This document shows positions 30,726 through 33,314 of a stretch of 33,314 nucleotides of DNA, piece after piece. The position numbers and the translations under genes are program-made. The notes below the pieces were generated by a model. The model ran no database searches. It saw nothing but the letters and a program-made list of their open reading frames with translations, and was not told the DNA's origin. This DNA comes from an uncultured Bacteroidota bacterium (lineage in GTDB: Bacteria > Bacteroidota > Bacteroidia > Chitinophagales > Chitinophagaceae): positions 1 through 33,314 of the forward strand of contig CAIJLK010000251.1 in assembly GCA_903821465.1 (NCBI GenBank), written 5' to 3'. Every line of letters begins with the position of its first letter. Positions within the stretch are counted from its first letter, which is position 1.

Positions 30726-33260
30726 TTATTTTAATAACATTGGAATCTCTTTTATTTGATATCCCTTTTCTTTCAAATAGACAATTAGCTCATCCAGATG
30801 ATCATATAATTTATCCTTTCTTCTCGGATCCGTGCCAGCATGAATTAAAATGATTGCCCCATTTAAATGATTGGGATTAGTTGCTTCGAATTTTTTCAAA
30901 TTGCTGATGAGTACTTCACTCGATTTATAAGCATTTCCCATTTCCGGCCAGGTATAATCCGCATTAGTACCTATGCCTGGTGTAAAATTGAAAAGCGTAA
31001 TTCCTTTTTCATTGCACCAACGAACAATGTCATCATTCCACCACTCATAAGGCGGAATGAAATATTGATCACCTCCATAAATCCAAACAAATTTTGACAT
31101 TGCTGATAAATTCTGATTATAATCGTATTGAAACCTTGCTCTTGTAATTAATGTACTGTCCCGTTTGGTCCAATCTGCATACAACAAATGCTGGTCTGAA
31201 TGCGGTCCAAGAAAATTATAACTTTCTGCTAATTGATGAATCTCATTTTTAAAAATCGGATTCCGATAAAACCTCCCTGTAAAAAAGAAGGATGCATTAA
31301 CATTTTTTTTATTTAAAGTATTAATGATCGTTGGCAATCCTTCCCCAAATTCATCTGCAGTAAATACGATGGCCATTTCTTTCAAAGTTGTATCAGATCT
31401 AACAATTGCACCATGCGACTTAACCAATGTTTTTGGCTTAGGCAGACTAGTTGAAATAAGTTCCGAATATTTTATTTCTTGCTTTGATTCAGCCGCTTTT
31501 GCAGCTAATAAATAAATCAATGAAGCTGTTCCATCCATGGTTGGTTCGTTGGTGCTGTAATCACCATAGTCATCGTGATACACAGCCAGATCACTTTGAA
31601 ATGTTGCATAATTGTCCTCATGAATTAATTTAATTCCAATTAGGTTTTTATAGATGGATGTGTAAACTGGTCCATCTACCAACCCACCATCAATAGGATA
31701 GTTTTTTAAATGCGTAAAAGCCGAATGCGGATCTACAGGGGTATCTCCATTAGATGGCAACCCATATACCATACTGGTTCCCCAAGGATTACATCCAAAT
31801 AACCAATCGAAATTCGATTGTTCCAATTCTTGATAATCAGATAGCTGTTCATGTTTACGAAACCAGTAACATTCAATGGCAAAAGATGTTGTTAGATTAT
31901 TGCTACACCATGTAAATGGTACGCCTCTAAAAAATGCATTGTGCTTTGCTTTATTCCAAACATTATAAATATTATCTTGATAATATAGCATCGTTTCTGT
32001 TGCCATTGTTGAATGCTGATAATACTTAGCCAATTCGTTTACGCCTAATTGAATAAAAGGATACCATTGATAATGGTGCATGGTATCATTACCCATCCAG
32101 GTAGAGTCGGACGACCTGTGCAGCTTTTGATAAGTATTATTCAGGTACGATTTATTTTTAGTGATTTGATACAATTGCGTTTCTGCTAAAGCCATATCAT
32201 CTTTCCAATCGTCTTCCTCATAAAAATATGGAGCACCTCCTGGAGCAGTTTGCGCCACACCGGGTTTATTCAAACCCAATTGATAGGCAGTGAAACTTTT
32301 CTTATACAATGTATTGGCATAAGTAGGATTCCATTTTTTGAGCACTTGATACCCTAATGCAAAACTGCTTGCAAATTTTCCAGCAGTGGATGCTACACCA
32401 TTTGCCCTGTTCTTGTATTTGAATAAACCTTGTGGTTCTCCAGAACAGAAATATACGGGTCGCTCAAATCCCTTATTGTAAAAACTATCTTCTTTAGGAA
32501 TGCGCATACCCCGATGATCGCGATCATCGCCTAATTGATTAAATAACCAATCGTCTTTGGGATGCATTTTGAGTAACCAATCCAATCCCCATTTTGCTTC
32601 ATCCACTACATCAGGAATGCCATTCTTGCCATCTAATCCATTTGCCTGTTTCGTATCAGCAAACACATTTGGAAAATCACGATAAGCAGCCAATAAATGA
32701 TACGTTGCATTTGCGGAAGTGGCCGAATATTGCAGGTAATCGCTTGCATCATGCCAACCGCCACTCACATCAATATGTGTTCCATCGGGAACTGGGGCAT
32801 AAACAGTATACCCATCATGTGTATGGCAACTATCTTTTAAAAAAGGATTGAACCCACTTCTTTGCTGACGCATATAGCGCAAACAAAAATCGGCAGCTGA
32901 TTGATATACCGTATCGCTAATCGTGAAAATGGGTGATATTGTTTTTCCGGTTCTTAGGAAATATTTACCTGGTTTCTGAAATGATGAAAAGTTTAATCGA
33001 TGAGTAGTATTAAATGGACCATAAGCCCCAAACGCCTCTCCCGCACTACTTTTGAAAACAACCTGTTGATTGGCCGCATTTACTAGTTCAAAATCTTGTA
33101 AGGCTATTTTATCCTTACTACACCATACAGCAACTTTAATAAATTTCGTAGGATAGCCCAATAGGTTTACACGAATCCAACTATTAGTACTTCCTTGCGC
33201 AAGGAGTAATTGAATAGAGATCATTAGGTAAGAAAAAACAAAACAAATTCTTGTCTTCAT
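30726..33260 (-). CDS. secreted GH9-CE4 fusion (endoglucanase-like + deacetylase)
   Basis: 844 residues with a signal peptide (1-22). The domain order is: an N-terminal Ig-like CelD domain (about 26-115); a GH9 catalytic domain (about 120-595); a short linker; and a C-terminal CE4/NodB deacetylase domain (about 628-840). In the GH9 part, GGWHDASDY (D171, D174) holds the base Asp and YGDYSTNEPTMDG gives the proton-donor E572. In the CE4 part, FTADEFGEG (D636, E637) replaces TFDD, the zinc pair is H687/H691 in PHSDQH, then FIPPYEWW, and ILIHAG with H807. Both sites look complete. A dual role on an acetylated or chitosan-like beta-glucan is inferred; the substrate is not known. Leftward, from an operator-like promoter. 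Confidence 0.92.
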   Translation of the reverse strand: MKTRICFVFSYLMISIQLLLAQGSTNSWIRVNLLGYPTKFIKVAVWCSKDKIALQDFELVNAANQQVVFKSSAGEAFGAYGPFNTTHRLNFSSFQKPGKYFLRTGKTISPIFTISDTVYQSAADFCLRYMRQQRSGFNPFLKDSCHTHDGYTVYAPVPDGTHIDVSGGWHDASDYLQYSATSANATYHLLAAYRDFPNVFADTKQANGLDGKNGIPDVVDEAKWGLDWLLKMHPKDDWLFNQLGDDRDHRGMRIPKEDSFYNKGFERPVYFCSGEPQGLFKYKNRANGVASTAGKFASSFALGYQVLKKWNPTYANTLYKKSFTAYQLGLNKPGVAQTAPGGAPYFYEEDDWKDDMALAETQLYQITKNKSYLNNTYQKLHRSSDSTWMGNDTMHHYQWYPFIQLGVNELAKYYQHSTMATETMLYYQDNIYNVWNKAKHNAFFRGVPFTWCSNNLTTSFAIECYWFRKHEQLSDYQELEQSNFDWLFGCNPWGTSMVYGLPSNGDTPVDPHSAFTHLKNYPIDGGLVDGPVYTSIYKNLIGIKLIHEDNYATFQSDLAVYHDDYGDYSTNEPTMDGTASLIYLLAAKAAESKQEIKYSELISTSLPKPKTLVKSHGAIVRSDTTLKEMAIVFTADEFGEGLPTIINTLNKKNVNASFFFTGRFYRNPIFKNEIHQLAESYNFLGPHSDQHLLYADWTKRDSTLITRARFQYDYNQNLSAMSKFVWIYGGDQYFIPPYEWWNDDIVRWCNEKGITLFNFTPGIGTNADYTWPEMGNAYKSSEVLISNLKKFEATNPNHLNGAIILIHAGTDPRRKDKLYDHLDELIVYLKEKGYQIKEIPMLLK

Positions 33261-33267
33261 AAACAGT

Positions 33268-33298
33268 AATAATTGCTAGTAAAAGGTAAGCAATTATT
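33268..33298 (-). promoter_or_regulatory. promoter with 9-base inverted repeat before GH9-CE4
   Basis: AATAATTGC (33268-33276) and GCAATTATT (33290-33298) form a perfect inverted repeat around a 13-base spacer. The spacer contains the minus-strand -7-like TACCTTTT (plus 33281-33288). TTGA lies about 20 bases further upstream in the -33 region. A repressor bound to the dyad would cover the promoter. Confidence 0.45.
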
Positions 33299-33314
33299 CT
33301 ATTTTCTTCAAGTG

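Overview
The window reads as a piece of a Bacteroidota chromosome, most likely from the Chitinophagaceae or a close relative. The reasons are an AT-rich genome, no Shine-Dalgarno sequences, promoters of the TTTG / TAnnTTTG type, Bacteroidota-style secreted proteins whose signal peptides end in AQ, and the gene set itself (coaX - outer-membrane protein - lptC, CNNM/CorC, TIGR02757-like, DUF2911, a Bacteroidota-type rpiB). I cannot name the genus. About 34 protein genes, one decayed gene and several regulatory or terminator structures can be supported. I saw no rRNA, tRNA, CRISPR array, insertion sequence or prophage gene.

Left part (about 0.1-8.2 kb): an AT-rich surface-glycan island. It holds a small CxxC membrane protein, four glycosyltransferases (three GT2, one membrane-embedded GT87-like), an O-antigen ligase/polymerase-like protein, an MsbA-like ABC exporter and a FkbM-type methyltransferase. 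Gene orientation changes several times and there are divergent promoter regions; the one at 5441-5508 has nested dyad symmetry.

Middle (8.2-20.4 kb): mostly housekeeping genes. These are the MeaB-type GTPase, a small beta-barrel protein with a clear terminator, an orphan LytTR response regulator, and then a rightward series: coaX, an outer-membrane protein, lptC (all three overlapping), an aldo/keto reductase, a CNNM/CorC protein, tatC, rpiB and a secreted M28 peptidase. A deoxyhypusine-synthase-like gene converges on the peptidase gene across a strong bidirectional terminator flanked by GTGAAGAG-type repeats.

Right part (20.4-33.3 kb): a clear relic of a second GT87-like gene lies directly before a nucleotide-sugar operon (LegB-like 4,6-dehydratase, sugar nucleotidyltransferase, second SDR). 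A GtrB/DPM1-like polyprenyl-phosphate glycosyltransferase, a CE4 deacetylase, an SdpI-like membrane protein and a secreted alpha/beta hydrolase follow. Next come an AcpH-like protein, a DUF2911 protein, a cystathionine gamma-synthase/lyase-type PLP enzyme, a TIGR02757-like protein started by a GTG inside a repeat, and a 94-residue unknown. The window closes with a leftward GH9-CE4 fusion enzyme whose promoter region carries a perfect inverted repeat.

The main theme is cell-envelope glycan synthesis, export and modification (two glycan regions, lptC, deacetylases, GH9). I did not find a clearly new defence or mobile system. The best leads are the GT87 relic, the nucleotide-sugar trio without an aminotransferase, the deoxyhypusine-synthase homologue with a changed amine pocket, the GH9-CE4 fusion and its operator-like repeat, and the nested-dyad divergent promoter.
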